From Beta vulgaris subsp. vulgaris (lineage: Eukaryota > Streptophyta > Magnoliopsida > Caryophyllales > Amaranthaceae), in the NCBI RefSeq assembly GCF_026745355.1, contig NC_079204.1:3591103-3655102 (forward strand): a stretch of DNA of 64,000 bases, in the 5' to 3' direction. Below are positions 1 through 11,929 of this stretch, piece by piece. Under the pieces are notes generated by a model. That model saw only the letters and a list, made by a program, of their open reading frames with translations. It made no database searches and had not been told where the DNA came from. The position numbers and the translations under genes were made by a program. Each line of letters opens with the position of its first letter. The stretch's first letter is position 1.

Positions 1-743
1 ATTAAGTGTACTACTTCATATATTGTGAAGAAAGTGGACACTTGGATTTCAAGTCAAATTTTTGTGAGTATGTATTGATGTTGTAGTGTATTGGTTGTAG
101 TTTGTAAGTTAATTTTTTGGTTTTTGTAAAGTTTACTCATTTGAGTGATTTGTATAATGTAAATTATGCAATTCTATGATTTTAATTGACTTGTGAGTGA
201 TTGTTATAATTTTATTTCCAGTATTTTTATTTGAATCTCCCTTTGGTTTGTAAGTGAATTTGTAATTTAGAAAGGAAAAGGGGTAAAATAGTCTCTTCAT
301 TCGGGGACATCAAAATTTTGAGAATAATGATTTGTAAGTGAATTTGTGAATGTTTTTGTATGTATTGACGTCCTAGTATATTAATTTTAGTTTATAAGTT
401 AAATTTTTGTTTTTGTAAAGTTTCTGATCATTTTCGTGATTTTTTTTATTTTCTCAATTCTATGAATGATTTGTAAAGTATCCTGATATAAGTGATTTCT
501 GAGTGATGTTGAAATCTAATTATCGGTGGCTTTGTTAGAACCCAATTTTGGTATTGACATTCCTTTTGTAATTTAGAAAGGGAAGGGGGTAGAATAGACA
601 TTTCAAAATAGGACACTATTGCTCCCCCCTTCCCTTAGGTAATAGAGATTAACAAATTAACAAAAAAAAGAGAGAATTATACGAGGACGGAGAAAGAGAG
701 AATTATACGAGGACGGAGGTTGTATAATCATAATTTGCTTACA

Positions 744-1002
744 CTTCCTCCGTTTAAAAATAATTGCACCATTTACATAGTGTTCACTATTCAAATCTTA
801 CACTTCCATTATCTTTGACGATTTATATTTTAGTAAAAACATAATCATATGAGATCTTGTTAGATTCGTCTCAATGTATATTTTTTTAATATTAACTTTT
901 TATAATTTTTACTCATTGATAATTGAAGATTTTAACATTCGAAACCATGCATCGACAAGTGTGAAAACATAAAACAGTACAACTATTTCTAAACGGAGAA
1001 AG
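744..1002. mobile_element. Stowaway-like MITE
   Basis: The left end reads CTTCCTCCGTTT and the right end is its inverted counterpart AAACGGAGAAAG. The interior contains a segment (GATCTTGTTAGATTCGTC) that also occurs in the MITE at 57566-57822, so the two are relatives. The expected TA target duplication is clear only on the right. No coding capacity. Confidence 0.7.
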
Positions 1003-1559
1003 TATATTTAGACAAAAGATGTGAATTGTGATCATAACAAATACTTGTATGAACAACCTAACGTTACCACATTAATCTCTTGTCAAGTAGGGCAACATGA
1101 CCAACATCAACATGCATTGAATTTGTATACCATAGATTTAAAAGCAAAAATGTTCCAAATGGGCCCAAATCATGTAACCTTTCTCATCCAAATTGTACTT
1201 ATGTTACCACTCGTAAACTAATTAAAATCACCAACTCATCACAAAATTTGTCATGTAGCTTCAACAGTAGATTACTTTCAACCAAACTTCGAGTTATAAT
1301 CTGGTAGTAAGGACGGATCATCCCACCAAGAAGTGACATTGGCTTGAACAAACAAACTAATGATTCCTAATAAAACCACGTCATTCTCGTAATCTGAAAT
1401 CAATGAACCAATTCATATTATTGAAGAGATCTTTTGGATAGCAAGCTAGTGGACCAAATTTGATCCTAACTCTACCCACAAAAACTTCAATACAAACAAA
1501 ATAAAGAATCTTGGACAAAATTTGCCAGCAATGTGGAGGATAGAATTAAGAATGTAAAC

Positions 1560-1596
1560 AGTTGAGCTCGCAAATTTAGCGTTTGCGAGCTCAACT
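1560..1596. repeat. Perfect 15-bp inverted repeat with 7-nt loop
   Basis: AGTTGAGCTCGCAAA at 1560-1574 is the exact reverse complement of 1582-1596; the loop is TTTAGCG. It lies outside any recognised gene. It could be a subterminal hairpin of a decayed transposon. Confidence 0.85.
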
Positions 1597-1671
1597 TATA
1601 AAATTCTCCAAAGAGAGGTATTATAAGATCCGGATCCAAAATTTTTGTATTAGTGGATTTCTGTTTAAGTA

Positions 1672-1947
1672 CTCCCTCCGTTCTAAAAACATTGCTCATT
1701 TCTGTTGAACCGTTGGTTTTAGAAAGAGCAAATTTATGTTGGGAAGAGAGAAAAATGAAAAAAGAGTAGATCTTATTGACAAGAGAGGGAAAGTTAGATG
1801 TGATAAAAAATAGTTAGTGATAATTTATATTTAGGATAGAGTAAGTAGAGATAGTGAACTCAATTACTCGATCCAAAAAAAAGGATATGAGAAATGTGAT
1901 ATGGATATACTAAAATGGAAACGGACGTCTTTAAGAGGCGGAAGGAG
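1672..1947. mobile_element. Stowaway-like MITE
   Basis: The ends are CTCCCTCCGTTCTAAA and an inverted GAGGCGGAAGGAG, flanked by TA on both sides, as expected for Tc1/mariner-type Stowaway elements. About 276 bp, non-coding. Confidence 0.75.
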
Positions 1948-3392
1948 TATATAGTAATAAAAGGAGAGGGCATATGTATGCTCATATTGACCTACGCTAA
2001 ACCAAAGCCAACATAGAAATGTGGCAAACAGGTCATTCAAATCGAACTTTGATCAAGTTAATTGAGTTAATTTGGATCACATTCTAGTGATGAGCTCGAT
2101 TTGGATTTGGGTTTCGAACATTACAAAAAAGTTGAAAAGTATCAAGCAAAGATGCATACTAAGCTCGACCTTGAACTCTCAAGGCTCGGAAAGCTCCAAG
2201 CCTCCAAACCAAGCTCAGTTGAGCTTATCTTTGCTCATCCTTGCTCCTAAACACATGGATGGGGTAAGCAAAAGATAGGTGAAAGCATGAAATGTATTAC
2301 TACCTAACTACAAATGACCGGCAAAGGGAGCCAATGATCAAGTGTTATAGAGGGATACCTTGTTTTTCTATCTCTTCCCACCTTGTCTTTATGGCCAATT
2401 CTCTTTTGCAATGAATTCGGTACGCAGGACCACCCAGCCTTTTTGCTAGCTTTTCAAAATTTTATCTCCCAAAAAAGTCTACTCTGCCCTGTAGCACATA
2501 ATGGCAAACAAGACGAAAATGACTTATTACATTGAGTACATAGACACAACACCAATTGCCATATAACAAGCAGAGAATATAGAAGTAGAATGTGATTGTG
2601 CGTCAAAGTTGCAAGAAAGACTTGGGGGCTGGGGCATATAAGTGACTTAATTCTCACGTAAAACCGTACTTAAATCAAGTAGCCTTTTCAGCTCCTTGTT
2701 GGTAGTGATTTATGGGTTGGGATCATATGTTATCCCCTCTTATGTTCCATTTGCTTCCACGGCTCTGTTTTCTTCACCTCGCTTACACTTCTACCAGGAT
2801 AATTAGGTTTACACAAGGTCGGCTAGGTTATGTTCAGGGTGAACAACTACAACAGTTTCTAATAAGTTCAAATAGATTAAGTTCATGGCCAATAAGATCA
2901 GACAACTTAAGTTCAGACTTGGGATTATAAGTGCAGATAAGTGAAAATCAAGTTAAGAGAATACACCCTAATCTAGAACTTCACCAAGTCAAAACCACAT
3001 GTGTGGCGCGATTGCAGCTAACAGGACATAGAATAAACCACAAACGGGATAGAGGATCTCTAGTGTCTAATACAATTGCCTGTTACAAGAAATATCAAAT
3101 CTCTACTTTATACATATTCAATTACTAACACACTTTTACTCAGCTAGTTTTAGTTGAAAAAAACACAGCCATTAAGCACATTATAAACTAAACTTTGGGT
3201 ATTACAGGTAAAGAAAATTCAGATAACTGAAACTTTCCCCTTTTCACGATCTCGTCTGCTGCAGGGTAAAATGAAGTTACAGAGGCAGTTAAAACATGGA
3301 CGTTTTTGTCGACAAGGTAAATAAACAACAGACCAACTGCTGCACTTTGAGAGGTTCAGGGACGAAGATATTTATATGATCCAGTGAAGCCA

Positions 3393-3395
<3 letters not shown>

Positions 3396-3467
<72 letters not shown>
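3396..3467. repeat. (AT)36 microsatellite
   Basis: An uninterrupted AT dinucleotide run of about 72 bp. It lies roughly 430 bp upstream of the HD-Zip start codon, so length variation could sit inside that promoter. The short open frame across it is an artefact of the repeat. Confidence 0.95.
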
Positions 3468-3470
<3 letters not shown>

Positions 3471-3780
3471 CAATATTAGAAAACTCACAAAAACATAACC
3501 ATATCCTATGGTGGGTCTGCAATAAACAAGCAAAAATACCTGCACCCATAATAACCGTTGAACGAAATCAAAAGCAAATACAGCTGCGACTCAGCGACTG
3601 TGATTTAAATATTTAACACAAAATTGAAAAAAAAGAAAAACAAAAAGTTGAAAAAGATGTGTACATATATGAGTGAGAAAGTTTCCTACGATAACTGGCC
3701 CAATGGCTTTAGATAAGCCATCATTAAAAACCCTCTATTAACATGAAAGTGACCATAATAATACTTTTTTCATGGCTGAC

Positions 3781-3787
3781 TATATAT
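3781..3787 (+). promoter_or_regulatory. Probable TATA box of the HD-Zip gene
   Basis: TATATAT followed by CCCC, about 110 bp before the first ATG of the HD-Zip gene. This would place transcription start near 3815 and leave a 5' leader of roughly 80 nt. Position and sequence fit a plant TATA box; not otherwise tested. Confidence 0.5.
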
Positions 3788-3892
3788 CCCCAAACATGTC
3801 CTCTTATGTAAGACTCTAAAACATATTCAATTCATGATCACAAGTACTTCAAGAGTGGAGTTGTTTTCACTAATTAAAACCAAAAAAAAAAA

Positions 3893-4714
3893 ATGATGAT
3901 GATGCAAGGAAGAGAAACCTCCCCAGAAGCAACAGAAGCTGATATCGAGGTTGAGCCCTTGAGTGCTGAAGATGAGCTACCAACCACAAGGAAGAGGAAG
4001 AGCAAGAACAAGAGAAGGTTTAGCGACGACCAAGTTAAATCACTTGAAACTATATTTGAATCAGAAACAAAACTCGAGCCGAGAAAGAAGGTACAAGTGG
4101 CTCGAGAGCTAGGCCTGCAACCTCGACAGGTTGCTATATGGTTCCAAAACAAACGAGCTAGGTGGAAATCGAAGCAGATTGAAAAGAATTACAGAGTACT
4201 CAAAAACAGCTATGACAATCTAAAAGCTCGACTAGAAGTCATCAAGAAAGAGAGAGAATCCCTGCAAGAACAGGTTAGTTTTGCTTTGTTTCTACTTTCT
4301 ACTATCGCTAGATATTATATGGAGTAACAGTCTTCTAAGAAAATTTCATTTTAACAGTTGCAAGAACTACGTAGACTGTTAGAGAAATCCCACGATAGAG
4401 ACAATGGATGCGAGGATTTTGTGGACAACAGTCAAAAAATGAGCAGAGAAAATGGGCAACCTGATGCAGGATTAACAGCAAAGTCAAGCGACTTGCAGGA
4501 AGAAATGGACAACCAAGGAGTCCTATATTCAGATGATGATAGAAGTGGAACCATAGCATATTTCAGGCAGGAAGAATCCGAACTTCTGAAGATAAGCGAA
4601 AACATAGATGGTTCATTAATATCACCGCCACCAGTGAAATGGTGCAGTTTTGATGCCGGAACTCTCTTTGACCAGACAAGTAGTAGTTCCCACTGGTGGG
4701 ATTCCTGGACCTGA
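3893..4714 (+). CDS. Homeodomain-leucine zipper class I transcription factor (ATHB-7/ATHB-12-like)
   Basis: Two exons, 3893-4273 and 4358-4714, joined in phase 0 across an 84-bp GT-AG intron, give a 245-residue nuclear protein. An acidic N-terminus (residues 10-28) is followed by a basic [11 protein letters not shown] stretch and a homeodomain to about residue 93 with helix-3 motif [11 protein letters not shown] leucine zipper follows directly (about 95-137), and the intron falls inside it, as is usual in this class. The acidic C-terminus ends in a Trp-rich HWWDSW motif. Class I proteins bind the pseudopalindrome CAATNATTG as dimers; the ATHB-7/12 clade is known for responses to abscisic acid and water deficit, but I saw no clear ABRE here. 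Four Met codons open the frame and the first is used. Clade assignment is from memory of the tail motif and length; class I is very likely. Confidence 0.93.
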
Positions 4715-6548
4715 TATGATCTTAAAAAATGGCCAGAAATGGAATGTTTGAAAGACCTGTTCTTTTGATTGGAGATGATAGCAAGGAAAATTCAGTTGGC
4801 AATCAGCCAATGTGGTGAGTCTTAGAAGTAACGAGGGTTTACTCATCCACAGTAGCTTGGTGATGTCGCTGGCAAAGACAAAATAAGTAGCATGTGATTG
4901 ATACGGTGATCAGTGTTTTGTGAATTATGTGAATGCATGAACGTGTGAGCATCTGTGTGTCTGACTAGAAATCAGAGTTAGTTTGTAGAACATATCTTAG
5001 AAATTGAGTATGTAAAGATTGTAAACTAGTGCAATGAGAAAAGAGAATAATTCAACAAATGAGCATGGATCTAGCAGCTTAAACTGTGTTACAACAATGT
5101 GAAATACAAAAGGGTTGCATTATATACCTTGATATTCACGGAAATTGCAGATCAGTCAAAAACTTTCTACTTTTTAAGGCAAAGAGAAGTAACTCATCAG
5201 CACCGTTAGGCCTTAAGTACACAGACACTGTGAATTTGTATATAAATGAATCACAATGAGACATGATATGTTACTACGACACTTCCTTTTATCTGATGTG
5301 GTGCTGACTGACAAGGGTACAAAATCCTTATTCTAATAAAAATGTCTTGGAACGCAAATATAAGTTTCATTAATGCCATGTCCTGCACCCATGTCCAGTT
5401 TCAAAACAGTGCCTGTAACAAGTCTTGGTTTGTCTAAAACTTAATTATGCATCTAACCCAACATAGCAACACTCATACCCATTTCCAAGTAACATAGCAT
5501 ATCACAGATTCCCTGGTCAATTTATTGCGAGAATAGTCAAATTTTAACATGATCATAATTTTGAATCACATATGTGGAAAGAAAGATGTAACATTGTGAT
5601 AACATGAATCTACTTCACTAAGAAGGGCATTAACATGATCCGAAGACACTTCAGAGCGCTAAGTGTTTTCTCTTTGAATCATTGTCGACTATGTAGATAA
5701 TCATTTGAACTTCAATTTTAATTATGGACTTCAAGTAGCTCAAGCAGAACAGAGGACATATAGGCACTAAAAAGATCCATTGATTACGTTATGGCTAACA
5801 TCACAACAATGAACTGCCTGGATAGTTGGCAAAGAGGTTTAATCATGGGTGCATTCTAGAGAACTATAACCTAGGAACACAGCAGCTACCATGACGTAGG
5901 AATAGTAGTATGCAAAATTTCCCCACACACTGAGCTCGTACCCCTTTATAGAAACACAGGAAGGCATATTCCAAAAGAAGTATTACGCGAGCAGCATCTT
6001 GCTAATGCAAACAATATAGTTAACTTAGCACAAAAGAACAGGACCAAGCAAATTTCTATATCTGTAACTGCAACTTGCAATATTCTACACTAAAATTCCA
6101 AGTTGTAGATGTGACCTCTCTATACACAACCTGAAGATGATCTACTTTTGGAGCCTTAGTCAATTATTATAAACAAATTCAAGTTGCCACACACAACTTC
6201 TGAAACTAATACACCTATAGGATTATCTCTATACCATAGCCTCGATAGCATAGAGATATGCAATATGAATTTCAAGAAAAACAGCAGATGACTATTTCTA
6301 CGCAAAGATGCCTTTCAGCTAGAAGAATGAAGTGCAGCTGTGCGCACTGGCAAGGAGGAATAGCAGCTCCAAGCTATTAAAATTTGCAAAATCGCTTAAA
6401 ATTTCTCAATTACATTTCATATATGAAGTCCCTTATTATTTTTATAGATGATTCAACCTAACTCGTTTTAACACTACAACCAAAGCCTTGAGATAGTAAG
6501 TTTGTTTCTCCACTAACATCAAGGGATGAGAATTGCTCCCTACTGAAT

Positions 6549-7504
6549 CAGGGGCGAGGCTATCAAGGGGCCTAAGAGGGCCATGGCCCCTGCTAGCCTA
6601 GAAAAATAAATAAGTGTGATATTTGGAAAATTTGAATATTATGAGGCCTGTTAGAGTAGATGGTAGAAGCGCATGACTAATGTCCACATAGTTGCGTGTT
6701 CGATTCTGTGAAGTGAATGAGTTTTGCTTTTTTGCTTTCTTGTTTTAAGCGTTGGCTTTCTCTTGTTTGTAGTTTTGGTTTTTTTTTTCTTTTTCCTTTT
6801 ATTTAGGCTAACTATGATTGCTTAACATGATTTCTTATTTTGTTTTCACTTTCTAATTTATGTCATTATTTTTACTTTTTAGAGTAGTACTTAATTGCTA
6901 TAGGAATAATAAGATTTTCAAACATGAGCATTATTATCATTGCATAATATGAAACATTGTCCCTTAACAAATACTTTTTTTACTATACCTTTGTATCATA
7001 ATACTTTTGATACTATTCAATTTCATCTATCACTTAATATTATTTCTATTACTTTAATGTTTAATATGATCTCTTTATTATCTTAATACATTATAATCTT
7101 CCTACTACTAAAACGTCAAGGTCACTTACCCTCTCACTCCAATAAATGTATCCTACTATTTTCTTATCATATCTATCTACTCAATCGCAAAATTACCCAA
7201 AAAAATGATATAAAGTACTTTAGTTATGAGTGATCGTTTTGTTGTTGGGCTTTGCCCCTTCTTATTCACTAAAAAAATAAGTGACCTAGTATATAACTTT
7301 TGAAACAAAATTATCACACTAAGTTTGTCCTTCCTATATAAAAATTATGGATCCGCCACTAAGCTTAACCATATCTATAATATATAAAAGGCTCAAATAA
7401 AAGAAAATAAAAAATTCTAGTAAAGTTCCCGCTTACAATTTAATAATATTAAAAAGGGAAACATATTTGGCCCCCCTCCTTAATCAAGTCTGGCTTCGCC
7501 CCTG
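6549..7504. mobile_element. Non-autonomous hAT-like element
   Basis: Terminal inverted repeats CAGGGGCGAGGC at the left and the inverse of CAGGGGCGAAGCCAGA at the right. Flanks CTACTGAA (6540-6547) and CTACTGAT (7505-7512) match in 7 of 8 bases, as for an 8-bp hAT target duplication, although one extra T separates the left flank from the element. About 956 bp with no transposase frame. Near 7340-7362 it contains GGATCCGCCACTA, which resembles the terminus of another hAT family seen at 34272-35246. Confidence 0.6.
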
Positions 7505-7609
7505 CTACTGATGATACCTACATCTCTTGTTTATACCCTGAAAAAGTTTCCAAATCACCTAGATGAGACATGACACATTTGGACGCTTCAAATTAACTTC
7601 GGACATAAA

Positions 7610-8060
7610 AAAAAAAACATCCAATATTGTGTACCTATCAACCATCACAACCATCCAAAATGCCTTCATAACTACACAAAGTACCACTATGAACATCCAA
7701 AGTACCACCATAACCAATAGACCATATGAGATTACCACCACACAATTACAAAATACCACACAAGTGAGGTATAAAATTTCGCACCTCCCAACCATCAGAA
7801 GTTCGTAACCATCCAAAATACCACCATAAACATTTAATTTACCGATACAACCACCCAAAGCACCACTAAACCTATTCATCCAATGGACCATCCGAGATAT
7901 CGTTGCACCTATTTATAACTTATCCCCCATGGAGGTACCGAAATTTGTACCTCCTGAGCATCAAAACCATCCCAAATAAAGTAACACCCTAACCCATTCA
8001 CCATATAAGATACCACTACACCTATTCATAAAGTACCATCATAGTTACCTTCACCACCAG
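7610..8060. repeat. AC-rich imperfect minisatellite
   Basis: The plus strand is dominated by diverged copies of words such as ACCATCCAAAATACCACC, spaced irregularly. The strand asymmetry (few G) produces open frames on both strands, which I do not regard as genes. Confidence 0.55.
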
Positions 8061-8202
8061 AGAATGATGTTCTTTTCATCTCCCAGAGACCCCCCCCCCC
8101 AAAAAAAAAAAACAATAAAAAACCCAAAAAAAAGCCAAAAGTTGAAAACTTTATGCTTGAGTACCACAATCCATCATTATTTTCATAATAGGTTCCCATA
8201 AA

Positions 8203-8358
8203 TTTTACTAAAGAAGCAAGAAACCCAAGTATAAAAAAGTGGGTTATCATAAATCACCAAGAATTTCCCCCAGTAATAATTTTTACTAAAAAAGCAAGAA
8301 ACCCAAGTACAAAAAAGTGGGTTATCATAAATTACCAAGAATATCCTTCAGTAATAAC
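8203..8358. repeat. Two tandem 78-bp repeats
   Basis: Unit 8203-8280 is repeated at 8281-8358 with few changes; both contain GCAAGAAACCCAAGTA and GTGGGTTATCATAAAT. No function is evident. Confidence 0.8.
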
Positions 8359-8859
8359 TTAATTTATGAAATTAATCAAATAGGAGTGACCAAAAAGCAC
8401 AGACAAATTAAGATCATAAGCATACAATGGATTAGGTAATCTGGGTCCTTGAGAAATTAAAATCCAATATTAAAGGAGCCAAAAGCAATTAAAAGTTACA
8501 AATAAAGTGAAAGCTACAATCAAAACGTCATTAAAAATTAAACAAGTGGGCAATTAAGTACTGTTTACATAGGATTAATCAATTATCATTATAATTATCA
8601 ATAGAAAAAGCAAGATTAGGTTTGTAGTTGCAAGAAACAACAAACAAGAATGTTAAAAAATGGTAAAAATGAGAGAAAAAAACAATACCTTTGAATTTGA
8701 TATATTGTTGTTTGGCAAATGACAGTGATTGATGTTTACTGTACTTGAGATAATAATTTGCACGACAAAGTGAGGCAATTCTTCACTTCACTTGCACTGT
8801 CGGTGGTATATCAGTGCAAATAGTTATATTCAGATTTTTATGATTTTAATTAACTATCT

Positions 8860-8939
<80 letters not shown>
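8860..8939 (+). tRNA. tRNA-Leu, anticodon UAG
   Basis: An 80-nt class II tRNA. The acceptor stem GACAGTT pairs with AGCTGTC, discriminator A at 8939. The A box reads TGGCCGAGTGGTC and the B box GGTTCAAATCC. The anticodon stem CCAGA/TCTGG closes the loop TTTAGGC, with anticodon TAG at 8894-8896. A variable arm is present, as expected for leucine. There is no intron and CCA is not encoded, so this is a nuclear eukaryotic gene. It reads CUA and other CUN leucine codons in cytosolic translation. Confidence 0.97.
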
Positions 8940-8955
8940 TTTTTTTTTTTTTTTT
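8940..8955 (+). terminator. RNA polymerase III T-run terminator
   Basis: A run of 16 T immediately after the discriminator base of tRNA-Leu, a very strong pol III termination signal. It is followed by a run of G. Confidence 0.9.
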
Positions 8956-9277
8956 GGGGGGGGTTTCATCTCTTTGCAACAAGTTAGCGTGATTTACTAT
9001 AGTCATTAGAAGATATTGGGCAAGACCAAATAAGGATCGATTTGGCTTTGTCAACACCATTGCTTATCCCGCTCATGACTTTCCCTAGTTAATTTGATTC
9101 GACCGATGCGATCCAATAGTTATAGGTTTAAAGGGATGACATACTTTTCTGATAAGTATATCAAAAAAATTGCGCTGAGTTTCTTTTAAGAGCTGGCGAA
9201 TTATTCTTATTGGGTTTTCTTTAAGTATTGGCAAATAAGTTGTGTTGTGTCATATTCATGTTAGTGTCAGATAATAA

Positions 9278-9410
9278 GGGGGTGTTTGGTTCACCAAGGG
9301 AAAAGGAAAAAGGTTTAAGTAAAGGAAATGAAGTGAAAGGAAAGCCAAACTCTTAGATTTAGTGGCTTGTTTGTTTCAAATTTTCTAGGATATCGATAGT
9401 AGTAGTAGTA

Positions 9411-9468
<58 letters not shown>

Positions 9469-9695
9469 TTATTATTATTATTATTATTATTATTATAATA
9501 TTACAATAATAACAATAATAATGTTTCAAGGAAATGGTAAGTAAAACCTTGGGGTGGGTGGCGAATGGATATAGAGAGTTTGGGGTAAAGATAGGGTAAA
9601 GGAAATCATTAAATTGACAAAATAAATAACAAGTAAGGAAATCAGCTCATTTAATTCCCTTACTCTTTCCTGAAAACCTCTAACCAAACGTCCCC
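9278..9695. mobile_element. Tourist-like MITE, copy in unit 1
   Basis: Terminal inverted repeats GGGGGTGTTTGGTT and GGGGACGTTTGGTT (12 of 14 match) flanked by TAA on both sides, the target duplication of PIF/Harbinger elements. It contains a GTA/TAA/ATT trinucleotide tract of about 110 bp. The small minus-strand frame in it is repeated in unit 2 and is not a gene. Confidence 0.85.
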
Positions 9696-10363
9696 TAAAA
9701 GAATTGCTAATCTTTAACACTAACTAGTAGTTCGACTATATTAATGTATCAAGTCACTCATGTTGATCCAACTAAACTTTTGAAGTTGAACGTTTTGTAA
9801 ATTATATTATAAATGATGTATAACTTTATTAAATCCAATATTGTTGTATCATTATATCCAATTCGTATTAGTGTTAGACACTTACTAATCCAATTCAATT
9901 AAACGGGCAAAGGCTTAGCTTGACACTAGCTAACCTGAAGTGTCTAATTGATCAAGTCACTTGTGATGATCCATCTAAACTTCTGAAGTTGAATATATAG
10001 AAATTATGGGTGAGCACAACCGGATATCCGGTAGAATTTTATAGACCTGGATTCAGAAGATAAGCAACAAGTTAGCGTGATTTACTATAGTCATTAGAAG
10101 ATATTGGGCAAGACCAAATAAGGATCGATTTGGCTTTGTCAACACCATTGCTTATCCCGCTCATGACTTTCCCTAGTTAATTTGATTCGACCGATGCGAT
10201 CCAATAGTTATAGGTTTAAAGGGATGACATATTTTCTGATAAGTATATCAAAAAAATTGCGCTGAGTTTCTTTTAAGAGCTGGCGAATTATTCTTATTGG
10301 GTTTTCTTTAAGTATTGGCAAATAATTGTGTTGTGTCATATTCATGTTAGTGTCAGATAATAA

Positions 10364-10496
10364 GGGGGTGTTTGGTTCACCAAGGGAAAAGGAAAAAGGT
10401 TTAAGTAAAGGAAATGAAGTGAAAGGAAAGCCAAACTCTTAGATTTAGTGGCTTGTTTGTTTCAAATTTTCTAGGATATCGATAGTAGTAGTAGTA

Positions 10497-10554
<58 letters not shown>

Positions 10555-10782
10555 TTATTATTATTATTATTATTATTATTATAATAATTACAATAATAAC
10601 AATAATAATGTTTCAAGGAAATGGTAAGTAAAACCTTGGGGTGGGTGGCGAATGGATATAGAGAGTTTGGGGTAAAGATAGGGTAAAGGAAATCATTAAA
10701 TTGACAAAATAAATAACAAGTAAGGAAATCAGCTCATTTAATTCCCTTACTCTTTCCTGAAAACCTCTAACCAAACGTCCCC
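10364..10782. mobile_element. Tourist-like MITE, copy in unit 2
   Basis: Same element as at 9278-9695, duplicated with its host unit, again flanked by TAA. The TAA/ATT microsatellite differs slightly in length between the two copies. Confidence 0.85.
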
Positions 10783-11090
10783 TAAAAGAATTGCTAATCT
10801 TTAACACTAACTAGTAGTTCGACTATATTAATGTATCAAGTCACTCATGTTGATCCAACTAAACTTTTGAAGTTGAACGTTTGTAAATTATATTATAAAT
10901 GATGTATAACTTTATTAAATCCAATATTGTTGTATCATTATATCCAATTCGTATTAGTGTTAGACACTTACTAATCCAATTCAATTAAACGGGCAAAGGC
11001 TTAGCTTGACACTAGCTAACCTGAAGTGTCTAATTGATCAAGTCACTTGTGATGATCCATCTAAACTTCTGAAGTTGAATATATAGAAAT

Positions 11091-11909
11091 TATGGGTGAG
11101 CACAACCGGATATCCGGTAGAATTTTATAGACCTGGATTCAGACCTGAACCCACTGGGTATTAAATATCTGGAATTGGAATTGGAACTGGTCCAACTGGG
11201 TCCTAACTTTTTGGACCCAGATCCAGAACCGGTGGGTACCAGGTCCAGAACTGAGCACCCAGTTGTAAGTTTAACAACATATTTCCTCTGTCCCAATTTA
11301 TTTGCTACATTTTGCCATTTAGGTGTGTCCCAATTTATTTGCTACGTTTGCAAATATTTCCATATATAGTACATAGGTCCCACACTTTATTTACAAATTT
11401 GTCATCACTCACTCCTTGTTTTTGTAAATATTTCCATATATAGTACATAGGTCCCACAATTTACTTGTTTGCTTTTTTGTTAATTCTTGTTATGGCAATG
11501 GTCCTCACTCCCTCCTTGGTCTTTGTGATAAAGCAAATGTAGCAAATAAATTGGGACGGAAGGAGTACTAAGATGGGCCAATTGAGCTATAAAATTTTTA
11601 AAAAAAATTAAATGGGCCTAAAGGCCTACTAAGTACTAACTTTTTACTTAAAACTTATTATCGTATTATCAATTCTATATGAGTATATGAAAAAAAAAAA
11701 CCAATTCTAAGTATCGTTTATTCGGACCCAGGCCCGCTATAACCGGGTACCCAGAGCCGGAACGATTCAAATCGGGTACCCACCAGATACTGGGTTCGAC
11801 AAAATTCTATCCAGAATTGGAACCGGATGCAACCAGGTCCATTTTTTTGGACCCAGACCCGAACCCAGTTGGACCGGGTCCGGGTACCCGAAATTTCTGT
11901 TCACCCTTA
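11091..11909. mobile_element. hAT-like non-autonomous element with repeated GGGTACC-type words
   Basis: Ends TATGGGTGAGCA and, inverted, TAAGGGTGAACA. The flanking octamers ATAGAAAT and AAAGAAAC match at 6 of 8 positions, so the target duplication is only tentative. The interior is built from words such as CCGGGTACC, GGACCCAGACCC and AACCGG. A Stowaway MITE (11282-11565) has inserted into it. The left end is duplicated at the end of unit 1 (about 10005-10057). Confidence 0.55.
11282..11565. mobile_element. Stowaway-like MITE nested in a hAT-like element
   Basis: Ends TTTCCTCTGTCCCAATTT and inverted AAATTGGGACGGAAGGAG, flanked by TA. The left end is partly repeated internally (CCCAATTTATTTGCTAC twice). 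Confidence 0.75.
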
Positions 11910-11929
11910 AAAGAAACGACACAACAATT

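Larger units (their letters stand above)
1..3780. other. Intergenic region left of the HD-Zip gene
   Basis: No gene can be supported here. All open frames are under about 90 codons and lack domain features. The region holds two Stowaway-like MITEs, a short perfect hairpin at about 1.56 kb, AGCTCG-rich words near 2.09-2.22 kb that may be remains of a repeat, and a long AT microsatellite. The left edge of the window cuts sequence of unknown nature. Confidence 0.6.
4715..8859. other. Intergenic region between HD-Zip gene and tRNA-Leu
   Basis: The first several hundred bases probably contain the HD-Zip 3' UTR; I see no decisive polyadenylation signal. From about 5.2 to 6.5 kb I see nothing recognisable. 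A hAT-like element, an AC-rich imperfect repeat tract and a 78-bp tandem repeat fill much of the remainder. No gene is supported. Confidence 0.6.
8976..11143. repeat. 1.08-kb tandem duplication (two near-identical units)
   Basis: Unit 1 (8976-10057) and unit 2 (10064-11143) match over their whole length with a constant offset of about 1088 bp and only scattered single-base or short length differences. Six bases (AGATAA) lie at the junction. Each unit contains a Tourist-like MITE and a TAA/ATT microsatellite. Both end inside the same transposon sequence, which continues only after unit 2. Near-identity implies a recent duplication. Confidence 0.95.

Noticed and set aside
3289..3549. 86-codon frame across the AT microsatellite
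   Set aside because: Composed mainly of an Ile-Tyr dipeptide run from the (AT) repeat.
8203..8358. CRISPR-like direct repeats
   Set aside because: Only two copies in tandem without unique spacers, in a plant nuclear context.
9526..10807. Two identical 64-codon minus-strand frames
   Set aside because: They are copies of the same MITE sequence in the tandem duplication. Identity comes from the duplication, not from selection.
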